64,000 bases of DNA from Palsa-744 sp036498265 (GCA_036498265.1 DASYFT010000026.1:1-64000); one strand, 5' to 3'. Positions 25,592 to 36,213 are shown, numbered from the stretch's first letter. The notes: generated by a model not told the origin, from the sequence alone. Made by a program: numbers and translations.

Positions 25592-27337
25592 TCAGCGCTC
25601 CCGAACGGACACGGCGTTCGAGGCTCCGGGCGCGAACGGGTAGTCCGCCTCGGCTTCGCTCAGCACCCGGAACTGGTAGCGGGCCGGTCCCGGGAACCTG
25701 AAGCGGTAGCTGGCGCTGAAGCGCCCGCGTGAGTCGGAGCGGACGACGTTGAACTCGAGCCATGAGCCACGGGGGGACCGGGCCTCGAGCACGACCTGCT
25801 TGCCCCCGCGCGGGATGGAGCCGCCGAGCAGTCGCCCGTGGAAGTAGATGTGGCGTCCGACGCTGGTGGTGCGGGGGCTGACACTGAGGGCGAGGCCCGC
25901 GTCCACCGTGAGCGCGAGCGATCGGGTGGCCACGGGCTGCGCATCGCCCAGGTGGGCGCGGTACTCGAAGCGCAGCGTGCGCGAGGAGACACCGCCCGGC
26001 AGGTTCATCGTGAAGCTGCCGTCCTGACGGGTGTACGGGCTGGCCATCCCGGCCGCCCTCGCGCCGGCGTAGGTGGGGATGGCCACAACGTCGATCCGCG
26101 CGCCGGCGATCGGCACGCCGCCGGGACCGGTGAGCCGTCCGGTGATCCTCTGCGCTCGGCCGAATCTCGTAATGAGGCGGGGCGACCTGGTGGCCGTCCA
26201 CCCCGATGTCAACGTGGCCGCCGGCGAGGCGTTGGTGCCGTTCGGAGCCGCGGCGCCGCCGAGGGGCGTCAGCGGGTTTCCCGTCGCCGTAACGCTTCCC
26301 GTGACGCCCGGGGAGGCGACGGGTGGCACGGGGTTCGCGATCGTGATGTTCCGGTCGAGCACAGGAGCGGCATTGCCGGCCGCATCCGTGACGCTCACGA
26401 CCAGATGGTGGCTGCCGTTGGCGAGCTTGGACGTGTCGAAGCCCACGTCGGCAGTCACAGACGTCAGGCACGGTTGAACGTAGAGGTACGCCGGAAGTCC
26501 GTCGGTGGTCTGGCCAACATCGCGGCAGCGACCGCCGTTTTCGTCGAGAACCGCCCGCTGCACCACCTGCCCGTCCACGGTGAACACCGCCTGATACACG
26601 CCCGAGCCGGGGTCACTCGCGCTGAAGGTGAGATCGCTCGTCCCGCTGAGCGCTGTCGCGCCTGCCAGTTCGCCGCCGACGCCACCAGCCGTCGGCCCGG
26701 CGGCCTGTTCGAGTGTGAGGTCTGCGGCGTAGAGGTAGACGACGGCGGCGAAGCCGTTGGGGTCGTGTTCGCCTTCCTTACATTTGTATTCCGCCTGGCC
26801 GGCGCATGACGCGTTGAAATAGAAATGCGAGCCGAGGTTTGCCCCGGGCACCACCAGCCGATTTTCCGACGAAAGCGGTTGAGTGCCATTGCCAACGCCC
26901 GCGGGGCATGTCGAACCACTAATGCACTGGCCGAAGGCGTTGGCTGGGTTGTTCCGGTTTTCGGGGCCCGCAAACCAGAACTCATACGTGGCATTGATTG
27001 CCGCGCCGCCATCCGCGTCACCGGCGCGCCAGAGCGTCGCGGCCGCGAGATGAGTGTTCGCGGGCGTCGCAAACGCCCAGGTCGCAACATCGGTGTTCGC
27101 CGTGCGCGCGGGCTGATCTCCGAGGCCGGCGACAAGCGCACCGCCGGGCCGTGAACAGGTGTCTTCTGCATAGGTGTACGTACCGGTCTTGGACCCACTC
27201 CACCCATCGACCGGTGCGCTTTCACCAGCAGGGGTCCGGCAGGAGTACACGTGATAGCTGCCCGCATGGGCGCTGGACGCCATCGGCGACAGTGCGAGTG
27301 TGGCAACGATCCCTGTTGTGACGATTCGCGTGAGCAT
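25592..27337 (-). CDS. secreted protein with Ig-like domains, function unknown
   Basis: A 581-residue exported protein with a clear signal peptide (hydrophobic residues 4-22, probable cleavage after AHA). The N-terminal domain begins with SYHVYSCRTPAGESAPVDGW and has several Cys. I associate this opening with a large family of secreted proteins in Solirubrobacterales, an association from memory that needs a search. Residues about 240-345 resemble a bacterial Ig-like repeat (SDLTFSASDPGSGVYQAVFTVDG). Later segments (390-480 and 490-575) look like carboxypeptidase-regulatory and further beta-sandwich domains. No catalytic motif is seen. The 5' part (about 26700-27330) is visibly poorer in GC than its surroundings. 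Confidence 0.8.
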   Translation of the reverse strand: MLTRIVTTGIVATLALSPMASSAHAGSYHVYSCRTPAGESAPVDGWSGSKTGTYTYAEDTCSRPGGALVAGLGDQPARTANTDVATWAFATPANTHLAAATLWRAGDADGGAAINATYEFWFAGPENRNNPANAFGQCISGSTCPAGVGNGTQPLSSENRLVVPGANLGSHFYFNASCAGQAEYKCKEGEHDPNGFAAVVYLYAADLTLEQAAGPTAGGVGGELAGATALSGTSDLTFSASDPGSGVYQAVFTVDGQVVQRAVLDENGGRCRDVGQTTDGLPAYLYVQPCLTSVTADVGFDTSKLANGSHHLVVSVTDAAGNAAPVLDRNITIANPVPPVASPGVTGSVTATGNPLTPLGGAAAPNGTNASPAATLTSGWTATRSPRLITRFGRAQRITGRLTGPGGVPIAGARIDVVAIPTYAGARAAGMASPYTRQDGSFTMNLPGGVSSRTLRFEYRAHLGDAQPVATRSLALTVDAGLALSVSPRTTSVGRHIYFHGRLLGGSIPRGGKQVVLEARSPRGSWLEFNVVRSDSRGRFSASYRFRFPGPARYQFRVLSEAEADYPFAPGASNAVSVRER

Positions 27338-27499
27338 CTATCCGTGATGTCGCGGCGGGGGCGCCGATGACCCCCCTCCAAGATGATCTGCAGAGGACGA
27401 AGCCCGCGCAACCGAGGGGCTTCGACTTCTTCGAATAGGCCGTATTTCCGGCGTGAAACGCCGTCGTGAGATGGGTAACGGTGTTTCTCACTGCGGCTC

Positions 27500-27520
27500 C
27501 ACGGTCCCCGACAGACCGTG
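27500..27520 (-). terminator. hairpin after the P450 gene
   Basis: A perfect 7-bp stem (CACGGTC/GACCGTG) with a 7-nt loop begins 6 bases past the P450 stop on the minus strand. No T-run follows, as is common in high-GC actinobacteria, so the terminator role is likely but not proven. Confidence 0.5.
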
Positions 27521-27526
27521 AGAGAG

Positions 27527-28807
27527 TCAGACGGAGAACCTGATCGGCAGCGTCTCCAGGCCGTAGATGCCCGAGATCGTGCCGTACCGGGGCTCGCCGT
27601 CGAGCTCCAGCTTCGTGATGCGCTCGGCGAGGAAGGACAGGCCCTCCTGCATCTCCAGGCGCGCCAGGTTCGCCCCCACGCAGTAGTGAACTCCCGCGCC
27701 GAAGGTCAGCGCACGGGCGCCGCTGCCGTCCCTGCGCGCGGGGGCCGTTATGTCGAACCGATCGGCTTGGCCGTCCGTGCCCTCGTCATCGTCGATGTCA
27801 CGGTTGCCGGTGAAGGCGCACACCATCACGATGGTCCCCTCCGGAAACGTGACGTCGCGGTAGGAGACCTCCTCGGTGAGGATGCGGGCGGTGAACGGCG
27901 TGATCGGCTCGTACCTCAGCGACTCCTCGACGGCCGCCTCCGCGAGTGAAGGGTCCGCGCGAAGCATGGACCACTGCTCCGGGTTCTCGGCGAGCAGCCT
28001 GATCGTGTGCGCGAGCTGGCTCTGACTGGTGTCGACGCCCCCCACGAGCACGTTGAACACGAGGTTGATGCACTCTACGTCGGAGAGCTTGGGCGGGTCT
28101 GAATCGACTTCCTCCGCGGCGATCAGCTTGGAGATCAGGTCGTCGCCCGGAGTCTCCCGACGCATCCGCACGAGCGACTCCGCGTAGCCGTAGAACTCCT
28201 CCACGGCACGCTCGATCCCGTCCCGCTCGCCGGCCATGCTGCCGGCGTCGAACTGGCGCTGGATCCAGTTGGACCAGTGGTGCAGCTTCGGGGCATCCTC
28301 GAGCGGCGCGCCCATCACGTCCGCGATCACGAGCGACGGATAGGGCTTGGCGAAGGCCTCGACGAACTCGCAGGCGATCGATCCCCCTACCTCGCCGTTG
28401 CCGCGGGAACCGGTGGCGATGGCCCGGTCGAGCAGCTCCCGCATGAACTCCCTCATCGCCGGCCGGTAGCGCTCGACCGCTCGAGGTGAGAGCGCTGGGT
28501 TGACGAGGCCCCGCAGGCGTGTGTGGTCGGGCCCGTTCACGTGCAGGATGTTGCGCCGCATCTGCTCATACAGCGGTCCGTCTGTCACCCCGAAGATCTC
28601 GGCGATCTTCATGCCCGGGAAGATCGCCGAGCGGGTACGCAGGAAGAACTCGGCCGACTCACGGTCGAGCGCTATGTAGCCATAGGGGCCCTCGGCCAGC
28701 CAGCCGCCGGCCCGGAGCTCGCTCATCGCCCGGTGGAAGCGGTCCCCGCGCATCGACTCGTCGGTGTAGTCGAACGCGGGGAGCTCCAGCTCGCTGACGA
28801 CGGTCAT
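27527..28807 (-). CDS. cytochrome P450
   Basis: A 426-residue soluble bacterial P450. The heme ligand is Cys376 in FGAGVHYCVG. The K-helix ExxR is in EESLRYEP, and the I-helix is LVGGVDTSQSQL with the usual Thr. It would hydroxylate an unknown hydrophobic substrate using electrons from a ferredoxin/reductase pair; none is encoded nearby. It starts 12 bp after the HU gene and is the third gene of a minus-strand group with a GlcD-like dehydrogenase. Confidence 0.92.
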   Translation of the reverse strand: MTVVSELELPAFDYTDESMRGDRFHRAMSELRAGGWLAEGPYGYIALDRESAEFFLRTRSAIFPGMKIAEIFGVTDGPLYEQMRRNILHVNGPDHTRLRGLVNPALSPRAVERYRPAMREFMRELLDRAIATGSRGNGEVGGSIACEFVEAFAKPYPSLVIADVMGAPLEDAPKLHHWSNWIQRQFDAGSMAGERDGIERAVEEFYGYAESLVRMRRETPGDDLISKLIAAEEVDSDPPKLSDVECINLVFNVLVGGVDTSQSQLAHTIRLLAENPEQWSMLRADPSLAEAAVEESLRYEPITPFTARILTEEVSYRDVTFPEGTIVMVCAFTGNRDIDDDEGTDGQADRFDITAPARRDGSGARALTFGAGVHYCVGANLARLEMQEGLSFLAERITKLELDGEPRYGTISGIYGLETLPIRFSV

Positions 28808-28819
28808 CTCACGCTCGCA

Positions 28820-29104
28820 CTATTTCCTTTTGGGGCTCACGGCCTGCTTGAGCGTCGCGCCGGCGGAGAACTTGGGCGCTTTGGAAGCTTTGATCTTGAC
28901 CCGCTCACCGGTGCGAGGGTTGACGCCCTGACGGGCTGCCCGGTTGACGACGGAGAACTTGCCGAACCCGGTGATGCTCACCTCGTCGCCTTTTTTGAGC
29001 GTCCTGGTGACGGTGTCGAGCAGCGACTCGATCGCTCTCGCCGAGTCGACCTTCGAGAGTCCGCTGTCCGAGGAGACGGCAGCGATCAGCTGGGACTTGT
29101 TCAT
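28820..29104 (-). CDS. HU family DNA-binding protein
   Basis: A 94-residue histone-like protein that bends DNA as a dimer. The N-terminus MNKSQLIAAVS, ITGFGKFSV, and the arm RQGVNPRTGERVKI are classic HU. The C-terminus ends in a short basic tail (SPKRK), without the long Lys/Ala tail of mycobacterial HupB. The start at 29104 has AAGGA four bases upstream. It lies 19 bp after the dehydrogenase gene and 12 bp before the P450 gene, all on one strand, which is an unusual setting for HU. Confidence 0.93.
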   Translation of the reverse strand: MNKSQLIAAVSSDSGLSKVDSARAIESLLDTVTRTLKKGDEVSITGFGKFSVVNRAARQGVNPRTGERVKIKASKAPKFSAGATLKQAVSPKRK

Positions 29105-29123
29105 TGTCCTTCGTTCCTTTCTG

Positions 29124-30554
29124 TCATATGGACGTGGCCGGCGACCGCGCAGGGTACCTTGCCAGCTTCTTGCCGGGGTTGAAGAGTCCCTTGGGGTCGA
29201 ACACACGCTTGATCTGCTCGTGCAGCTCGACCGCTCGCCCGTCCCACTGCGACGGCAGCAGGCCGCGCTTGATCAGTCCGACGCCGTGCTCGCCCGCCAC
29301 CGAGCCGTGCAGCGCGGCCGCCAGCGCGTAGAGCTCCTCGCTGACGGCGTCTGCCGCGTCTAGCTCGCTCTCGTCGCCGGGGTCGACGAGCACGGTGGCG
29401 TGCACGTTGCCCTCGCCCGCGTGCCCCCACGCGCACGAGCGAAGGCCCTGTCCGGCGGCGATCTCCTCGAATCGCTCCAGGCCCTCCTGGAGCCGCTCCC
29501 GCGGGAAGACGACATCGCCGCTCACCTTGGCGCCCCGGACCGCCGTCACAGCCGGGTTCACGCCGTCGCGCCAACGCCACAGCGCCTCGGCGCCGGCCGG
29601 CTCGTGGACGGCCACGGCGACGTCCGAGAGAAGCTCCAGTACCGCATCGCGCTGGGCGTCCGCCTCCGCGCGGGTGCCGTCGACCTCCAGGATCAGCGCG
29701 AAGCCGGCCTCCTCCGGGACGCCGGCCGCAGGCGCCGCGCTCCCATCGTGCCGGCGCTCCTCGGCGGCTGGATAGCTCGCCGAGCAGATCGATAGCGCCT
29801 CGCCGTCGAGGAAGTCGAGCACCGAGGGCTGCAGACCCGACGCGAACACGTCGGCTATCGCCGAACAGCCCTCGGCCCGCGTCCGCAGGAACACGACCAG
29901 CGGGATCGCAATCTCCGGTGCCGGCAGCAGCCGGAGCCGTACGGCCGTTATGACCCCCAGCGTGCCCTCCGAGCCGATCAGCAGGCTCTTGAGGTCATAG
30001 CCGGCCACGTCCTTTCCTGCCCACCCCCCCACGTCGACGAGCTCGCCCGGGGCGAGAACGGCCTCGAGGCCCGCCACCCAAGTGCCCGTCACGCCGTGCT
30101 TCAACGCGTGCGGGCCGCCGGCGTTGGTCGCGACGTTGCCGCCTATCTGAGACTGCTCCGAGGCGCCCGGGTCGGGCCCGAAGAAGAGGCCGTTCTCGCG
30201 TGCAAGCCGCTGCACGTCTCGGGTCCTCACCCCGGCCTCCGGAAGCATCCTCCACAGCGCCGGGTCGAGCTCGCGCACCCTGCGCAGCCGCTCGAGCGAG
30301 CAGACCACGCCGCCGTCGCTCGCCACCGCACCCCCGGCCAGGCCGGTACCGCCTCCCCGGGCCACTATCGGGACGTCGTGCGCGTAGCACCAGGCGACCA
30401 CCGCAGCCACCTCTTCCGCGCTGCCCGGCAGGACCACCGCGTCGGCGCGACCATCGAGGCCGCGTCGGGCCGCCGCGTCGTGGTTGTAGGGGGAGCCCGG
30501 CGGAGCGTCCAGCACGTGCTCGGCGCCCACCAGGCGGCTGAGCTCAGCGCGCAT
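29124..30554 (-). CDS. FAD-linked oxidase, glycolate oxidase subunit GlcD-like
   Basis: A 476-residue flavoprotein of the PCMH/VAO type. The FAD-binding domain (about 35-215) has VARGGGTGLAGGAV, SQIGGNVATNAGG and LLIGSEGTLGVIT. The C-terminal domain has GHAGEGNVHATVLVD and AGEHGVGLIKR, as in GlcD, D-lactate and 2-hydroxyglutarate dehydrogenases. It oxidises a 2-hydroxy acid; the exact acid is unknown. The start at 30554 (MRAELSRL) is preferred, with an in-frame Met at 30596 possible. No GlcE or GlcF genes are adjacent. It is divergent from the mutase gene with 44 bp between. Confidence 0.87.
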   Translation of the reverse strand: MRAELSRLVGAEHVLDAPPGSPYNHDAAARRGLDGRADAVVLPGSAEEVAAVVAWCYAHDVPIVARGGGTGLAGGAVASDGGVVCSLERLRRVRELDPALWRMLPEAGVRTRDVQRLARENGLFFGPDPGASEQSQIGGNVATNAGGPHALKHGVTGTWVAGLEAVLAPGELVDVGGWAGKDVAGYDLKSLLIGSEGTLGVITAVRLRLLPAPEIAIPLVVFLRTRAEGCSAIADVFASGLQPSVLDFLDGEALSICSASYPAAEERRHDGSAAPAAGVPEEAGFALILEVDGTRAEADAQRDAVLELLSDVAVAVHEPAGAEALWRWRDGVNPAVTAVRGAKVSGDVVFPRERLQEGLERFEEIAAGQGLRSCAWGHAGEGNVHATVLVDPGDESELDAADAVSEELYALAAALHGSVAGEHGVGLIKRGLLPSQWDGRAVELHEQIKRVFDPKGLFNPGKKLARYPARSPATSI

Positions 30555-30598
30555 CACAGCTGTCGAGGCTACCGCTACGGGTAGGATTGGAGCCACTC

Positions 30599-32236
<1,638 letters not shown>

Positions 32237-32249
32237 CTCGCCGACCACC

Positions 32250-32289
32250 GCGGTGGATTCCCGGCGGCGGATTCCGGCGGTGGACTCTC
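32250..32289. repeat. 13-14 bp imperfect direct repeats
   Basis: Three consecutive copies of roughly GCGGYGGATTCCCG start at 32250, 32264 and 32277. The first overlaps a 12-bp palindrome CCACCGCGGTGG at 32245-32256. They lie just after the mutase stop in a 181-bp gap. Role unknown. Confidence 0.45.
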
Positions 32290-32310
32290 ACCCCATCGCG
32301 GCGTGTGCGC

Positions 32311-32335
32311 TCGCGGGGCACGCTCGCCCCCGCGA
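32311..32335 (+). terminator. GC-rich hairpin after the mutase gene
   Basis: A perfect 8-bp stem (TCGCGGGG/CCCCGCGA) with a 9-nt loop lies about 75 bp after the mutase stop and before the arylsulfotransferase gene. There is no T-run; it may act as an intrinsic terminator. Confidence 0.4.
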
Positions 32336-32417
32336 ACGTACGATTAGCAACTTCTTAGGGGTTCCCGTGTCCTGAACCTGGGATCCCCGTGTTGGCAACC
32401 CGCGTCCTGGAGGCAAG

Positions 32418-34196
32418 ATGAAGAACCGCCCACGCCGAGCAGTTCCGTGCCTTCTGGCAGCCGTCGCAGCGCTTCTGGCGGCATCCGCCGGTCAGGCCTC
32501 CGCGGCGAGGGTCACGATCTCCCCCTTCCCCGGGACGCTCACGGCGATGCCGAAGACGCAGATCAGCTTCCTCGGCGCGAGCCCGGGGGGGCTTCACTCG
32601 ATCGCGGTCGTCGGCTCCTCGAGCGGTCGCCACTCGGGACGCCTGGCCGCCTACTCCTCCGCGACCGGTGCGAGCTTCATATCGAGCAAGCCGTTCACCC
32701 CCGGCGAGCAGGTGCGCGTCCAGGCCCGGCTGAGCGGCGCCGGTGGCAGGTCCTCATCGCTCTCCACCTACTTCACCGTGGCGCGGCCGATGCCGGTGCC
32801 CCTCAGCGAGTTCCCGACGACCCCCGGAACGGCGGCCGACGTCCAGGGCTTCCAGTCCGAACCCGGTCTCAAACCCCCGGCCGTGACCGTCCATCAGGCC
32901 GCCGGCGCAGGCACCGCGCCGGGCTACGTGTTCGCAGCGCCGTTCATCGGGCCCGGGCAGTACGGGCCGATGATCTTCGACAACGCCGGCCGGCTCGTGT
33001 GGTTCAGATCGGTGCCCGGCGGCCAGGACGCCGCCGACTTCCAGACCCAGAGCTTCCACGGCGAGAACGTGCTCACCTGGTGGCAGGGCCGGACGCTGCA
33101 GCTCGGCTACGGGCTCGGCGAGGACGTGATCGTCGACTCGAACTACAAGACCGTGGCGGTCGTCAAGGCCGGCAACGGGCTGAGGGCCGATGAGCACGAG
33201 TTCAACGTCACCCCGCAGGGGGCGGCCTACGTGCTCGCCTACAGCCCGGTCGCAGCCGACCTCTCGCCGGCCGGCGGCCCGGGCAGCGGCGTCGCCGTGG
33301 AGGGTGTCATCCAGAAGATCGACATCCACACCCATCTCGTGATGTGGGAGTGGCACAGCCTCGGCAACGTCGCCGTCTCGGAGTCCTACTCCAAACCGCC
33401 GACGACGGCGACGAGCCCCTATGACTACTTCCACGTCAACTCCCTGACGACCGACAGCCACGGCAACCTCCTGATCTCCGCCCGCAACACCTGGGCGCTC
33501 TATGACATCAGCGCAGGCACCGGCCGGGTGATGTGGCGGCTCGGTGGCAAGCGGAGCACCTTCGCCCTCGGCCCCAACGTCCCGTTCGCCTACCAGCACA
33601 ACGCGCTGTGGCTGCCCGGCGGGCAGCTCAGCCTGTTCGACGACGAGGGAGCCCCGACCGTCAAGGCGCCGTCTCGCGGTGAGGTGCTGAGCCTCGACCT
33701 CAAGCACAAGAGCGCCAAGCTCGTGAGCCAGCTCGTCCGCAACCCCGGACCGCTGATCACTGGCAGCCAAGGCAACGTCCAGGCGCTGCCCGGCGGCGGC
33801 TGGATGGTCGGCTGGGGCGGGCTGCCGAACTTCACCGAATTCAATGCGCAGGGGCAGGTCGTCTACGACGCGCAGCTGCCGCGCGGCGAGTTCAGCTACC
33901 GGGTATATCGCGAGCCGTGGAGCGGGCAGCCGCTCACGCCGCCGGCCGTCGCGGCCCGCAGGTCCGGAGCCACGACGACCGTCTACGCGAGCTGGAACGG
34001 CGCCACCGGCGTCGGGTCCTGGCAGCTGCTCACCGGCTCGAGCGCATCCCAGCTGACCCCCGTCTCGACCACGCCGAGGACGGGCTTCGAGACGACGATC
34101 CCCTCGCCGGGGGCTGCGTTCGTCCAGGTCCGTGCGCTGAGCGGATCGGGCCGCGTGCTCGGGACCTCCGCAGCCGTGGCTCCCTCGCCGGGGTGA
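32418..34196 (+). CDS. secreted arylsulfotransferase (ASST family), copy 1
   Basis: A 592-residue exported protein with a signal peptide (basic start, hydrophobic 9-28, cleavage after ASA). The domain from about residue 170 matches the arylsulfotransferase beta-propeller: GPMIFDNAGRLVWF, LTWWQG, DEHEFNVTPQG, DYFHVNSLT, SARNTWA and YQHNALWLPGG. In E. coli AssT the catalytic residues are His252, His356, Arg374 and His436; His and Arg in these motifs are the likely counterparts (inference from motif order). A beta-sandwich precedes it and a C-terminal domain follows. It would move sulfate between phenolic compounds outside the cell. GGAGG lies just upstream of the ATG. A paralogue follows directly. 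Confidence 0.85.
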   Translation: MKNRPRRAVPCLLAAVAALLAASAGQASAARVTISPFPGTLTAMPKTQISFLGASPGGLHSIAVVGSSSGRHSGRLAAYSSATGASFISSKPFTPGEQVRVQARLSGAGGRSSSLSTYFTVARPMPVPLSEFPTTPGTAADVQGFQSEPGLKPPAVTVHQAAGAGTAPGYVFAAPFIGPGQYGPMIFDNAGRLVWFRSVPGGQDAADFQTQSFHGENVLTWWQGRTLQLGYGLGEDVIVDSNYKTVAVVKAGNGLRADEHEFNVTPQGAAYVLAYSPVAADLSPAGGPGSGVAVEGVIQKIDIHTHLVMWEWHSLGNVAVSESYSKPPTTATSPYDYFHVNSLTTDSHGNLLISARNTWALYDISAGTGRVMWRLGGKRSTFALGPNVPFAYQHNALWLPGGQLSLFDDEGAPTVKAPSRGEVLSLDLKHKSAKLVSQLVRNPGPLITGSQGNVQALPGGGWMVGWGGLPNFTEFNAQGQVVYDAQLPRGEFSYRVYREPWSGQPLTPPAVAARRSGATTTVYASWNGATGVGSWQLLTGSSASQLTPVSTTPRTGFETTIPSPGAAFVQVRALSGSGRVLGTSAAVAPSPG

Positions 34197-34236
34197 TCAG
34201 GACGGGCGCCATGCCGCCGTCCTGGAGCGTCGGCCG

Positions 34237-36090
34237 GTGACGGCACGGATCGTCGCGATCCTCTGCCTCGCGGCGGCCGGCCTCGCAGGCGTGCCGCCGG
34301 CGTCCTCCCCCGCAGCAGGCCGGTCCAGCCCCGCCCCCAGCGGAGGTCGCTGCACCCCCGCCACGCTCAACCGCTCAGCGGTCCTCCCGGGGACGCCGCT
34401 CTCCGCCTCGCCGCTGCCCGGCTCCTACTCGGCGTCTGCCCGGACTCAGATAAGTCTGCTCGGAGCGCCCGGCGGCGCGATCGGCGGCGTGCGCGTGAGC
34501 GGATCACTGAGCGGGACGCACGGTGGCCGGCTGCTCGGCTACTCCCAGGGCGACGGTGCCAGCTTCGTGCCGTCGAGGCCGTTCGCGGCCGGCGAGACGG
34601 TCAGGGTGCGCGGCCGGGTGCGCTCGGGCGCGCGCAACGTGGCGTTCGCCTACAGCTTCGTGGTCGCCCGCCAGGACGCACCGCCACGCACGCCGCCGCA
34701 CGTCCCCTCTGAAAGGGACCCGCACGAGGTGCAGCACTTCCGCAGCCGGCCGGACCTGCAACCGCCCGCGCTCGTCGTCACGGCGCGCTCGCCGCAGACC
34801 GCCCCCGGCTACATATTCGCCGCGCCGTACTCCGGCCCGGGCAAGGCCGGCCCGATGATCTTCGACGACGCCGGCGATCTCGTGTGGTTCCATCCGCTGC
34901 CGATCGGCGCCGAAGCGACGAACCTGAAGGTGCAGCAGTACGCCGGCCAGCCCGTGCTGACCTGGTGGCAGGGCTACATACGCCAGCAGGGCTTCGGCGA
35001 AGGCGAAGACGTGATCGAGAGCGCCTCCTATCGCCAGATCGGTCGCCTGCACGCGGGCAACGGGTACAAGGCGGACCTCCACGACTTCCAGCTCACGCCG
35101 CAGGGCACCGCCCTGATCAGCGTCTTCGACCCCGTCCACTGCGACCTCGCCGGCGTCCACGGCCCGCGGGACGCCGCGGTGACCGACAGCGGATTTCAGG
35201 AGATCGACGTCGCCACGGGGCTGGTCCGCCGCGAGTGGCACGGGCTCGACCACGTCCCACTCGGCGACTCCTACATGAAGGCGAGCGGCGCGAGCACGAC
35301 CTGGCCGTTCGACTTCCTGCACGTCAACTCCGTCACACGCATGGCCGACGGTACGACGCTGCTCTCGGCGCGCAACACCTGGGCGATGTACCAGCTCGGC
35401 GCCGCCAGCGGCCAGATCGGGACGCGGATCGGGGGAAAGCGCTCGGACATCAAGCTCTCCGCGGGGGCTGCCACCGCCTTCCAGCACGACGCCGCCCCCC
35501 TCGCCGGCGGCGCCATCAGCGTCTTCGACAACGGCGCGGTTCCGAAGATCCACTCGCAGTCACGCGGGCTCGTCCTCACGCTCAGCGCCGCCACCAGGAC
35601 CGAGACCGTCCTCGCCCAGTACCTGCATCCGTCGCCGCTCTCGGCCGCGAGCCAGGGGAACATGCAGCTCCTGGGAAACGGCGACGCCTTCATCGGCTGG
35701 GGATCCGAGCCGTACTTCTCCGAGTTCAGCGCCGGCGGCCAGCTGCTCTTCGACGCCCACATGCGCGGCTCCTACCAGTCCTACCGCGCCTACCGCTTCA
35801 CCTGGAGCGCCGCGGCCGGCGAACCGCCGGCGCTCGCCGCGGTGATGCCGCGCGCCGGCGGCCTCGGCACCGTATACGCGAGCTGGAACGGCGATACCCG
35901 GACCGCCGCCTGGCGCGTGCTGGCAGGTCCGTCCAAGCAAGCTCTCGCGCCCATGGCGAGCGCACCGCGCACCGGCTTCGAGACGGCGATCCCCACCCCG
36001 GGCCCGGCGGCGTACTTCGCCGTGCAAGCGCTCGGCCCCGCCGGCGAGGTGCTCGGAACGTCAGCGCCGGTCACGCCTGTCGCCCGCTGA
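34237..36090 (+). CDS. secreted arylsulfotransferase (ASST family), copy 2
   Basis: A 617-residue paralogue of the preceding gene, same layout: GTG start, signal peptide (hydrophobic 5-20), N-terminal sandwich, propeller with GPMIFDDAGDLVWF, LTWWQG, DLHDFQLTPQG, DFLHVNSVT, SARNTWA and FQHDAAPLAGG, then a C-terminal domain with YASWNGDT. All putative catalytic His/Arg are kept, so both copies may be active. It begins 40 bp after copy 1 and is probably co-transcribed. It arose by tandem duplication with considerable divergence. Confidence 0.85.
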   Translation: MTARIVAILCLAAAGLAGVPPASSPAAGRSSPAPSGGRCTPATLNRSAVLPGTPLSASPLPGSYSASARTQISLLGAPGGAIGGVRVSGSLSGTHGGRLLGYSQGDGASFVPSRPFAAGETVRVRGRVRSGARNVAFAYSFVVARQDAPPRTPPHVPSERDPHEVQHFRSRPDLQPPALVVTARSPQTAPGYIFAAPYSGPGKAGPMIFDDAGDLVWFHPLPIGAEATNLKVQQYAGQPVLTWWQGYIRQQGFGEGEDVIESASYRQIGRLHAGNGYKADLHDFQLTPQGTALISVFDPVHCDLAGVHGPRDAAVTDSGFQEIDVATGLVRREWHGLDHVPLGDSYMKASGASTTWPFDFLHVNSVTRMADGTTLLSARNTWAMYQLGAASGQIGTRIGGKRSDIKLSAGAATAFQHDAAPLAGGAISVFDNGAVPKIHSQSRGLVLTLSAATRTETVLAQYLHPSPLSAASQGNMQLLGNGDAFIGWGSEPYFSEFSAGGQLLFDAHMRGSYQSYRAYRFTWSAAAGEPPALAAVMPRAGGLGTVYASWNGDTRTAAWRVLAGPSKQALAPMASAPRTGFETAIPTPGPAAYFAVQALGPAGEVLGTSAPVTPVAR

Positions 36091-36143
36091 GCGCCGCCGC
36101 AGAAGCCGCGTCGGCAGCCGGTGGATTCTGTCGTAAACGGGTA

Positions 36144-36173
36144 TTGACAGGAGTATGCTGCGGACAGTTTGAT
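36144..36173 (+). promoter_or_regulatory. candidate sigma-70-type promoter of the double-TetR gene
   Basis: A consensus -35 TTGACA at 36144-36149 is followed after 18 bp by TTTGAT (36168-36173), a 4/6 match to the -10 box. This is one of the few such matches in a GC-rich region and lies 67 bp before the start codon. Confidence 0.4.
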
Positions 36174-36177
36174 TGAA

Positions 36178-36213
36178 ACGAACGGTGTGTTTACCCTCGA
36201 CATGCCCGTTCGT
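36178..36213. promoter_or_regulatory. inverted repeat, candidate operator
   Basis: ACGAACGG at 36178-36185 and its exact complement CCGTTCGT at 36206-36213 flank a 20-bp spacer. The repeat lies just downstream of the candidate -10 box and upstream of the double-TetR gene, where a repressor would block transcription. A related direct element GAAACG occurs at 36175 and 36215. The wide spacing could suit a protein with two DNA-binding domains. Confidence 0.35.

Noticed and set aside
32250..32289. CRISPR-like repeat
   Set aside because: Units are only 13-14 bp, directly abutting and imperfect, with no spacers and no cas genes.
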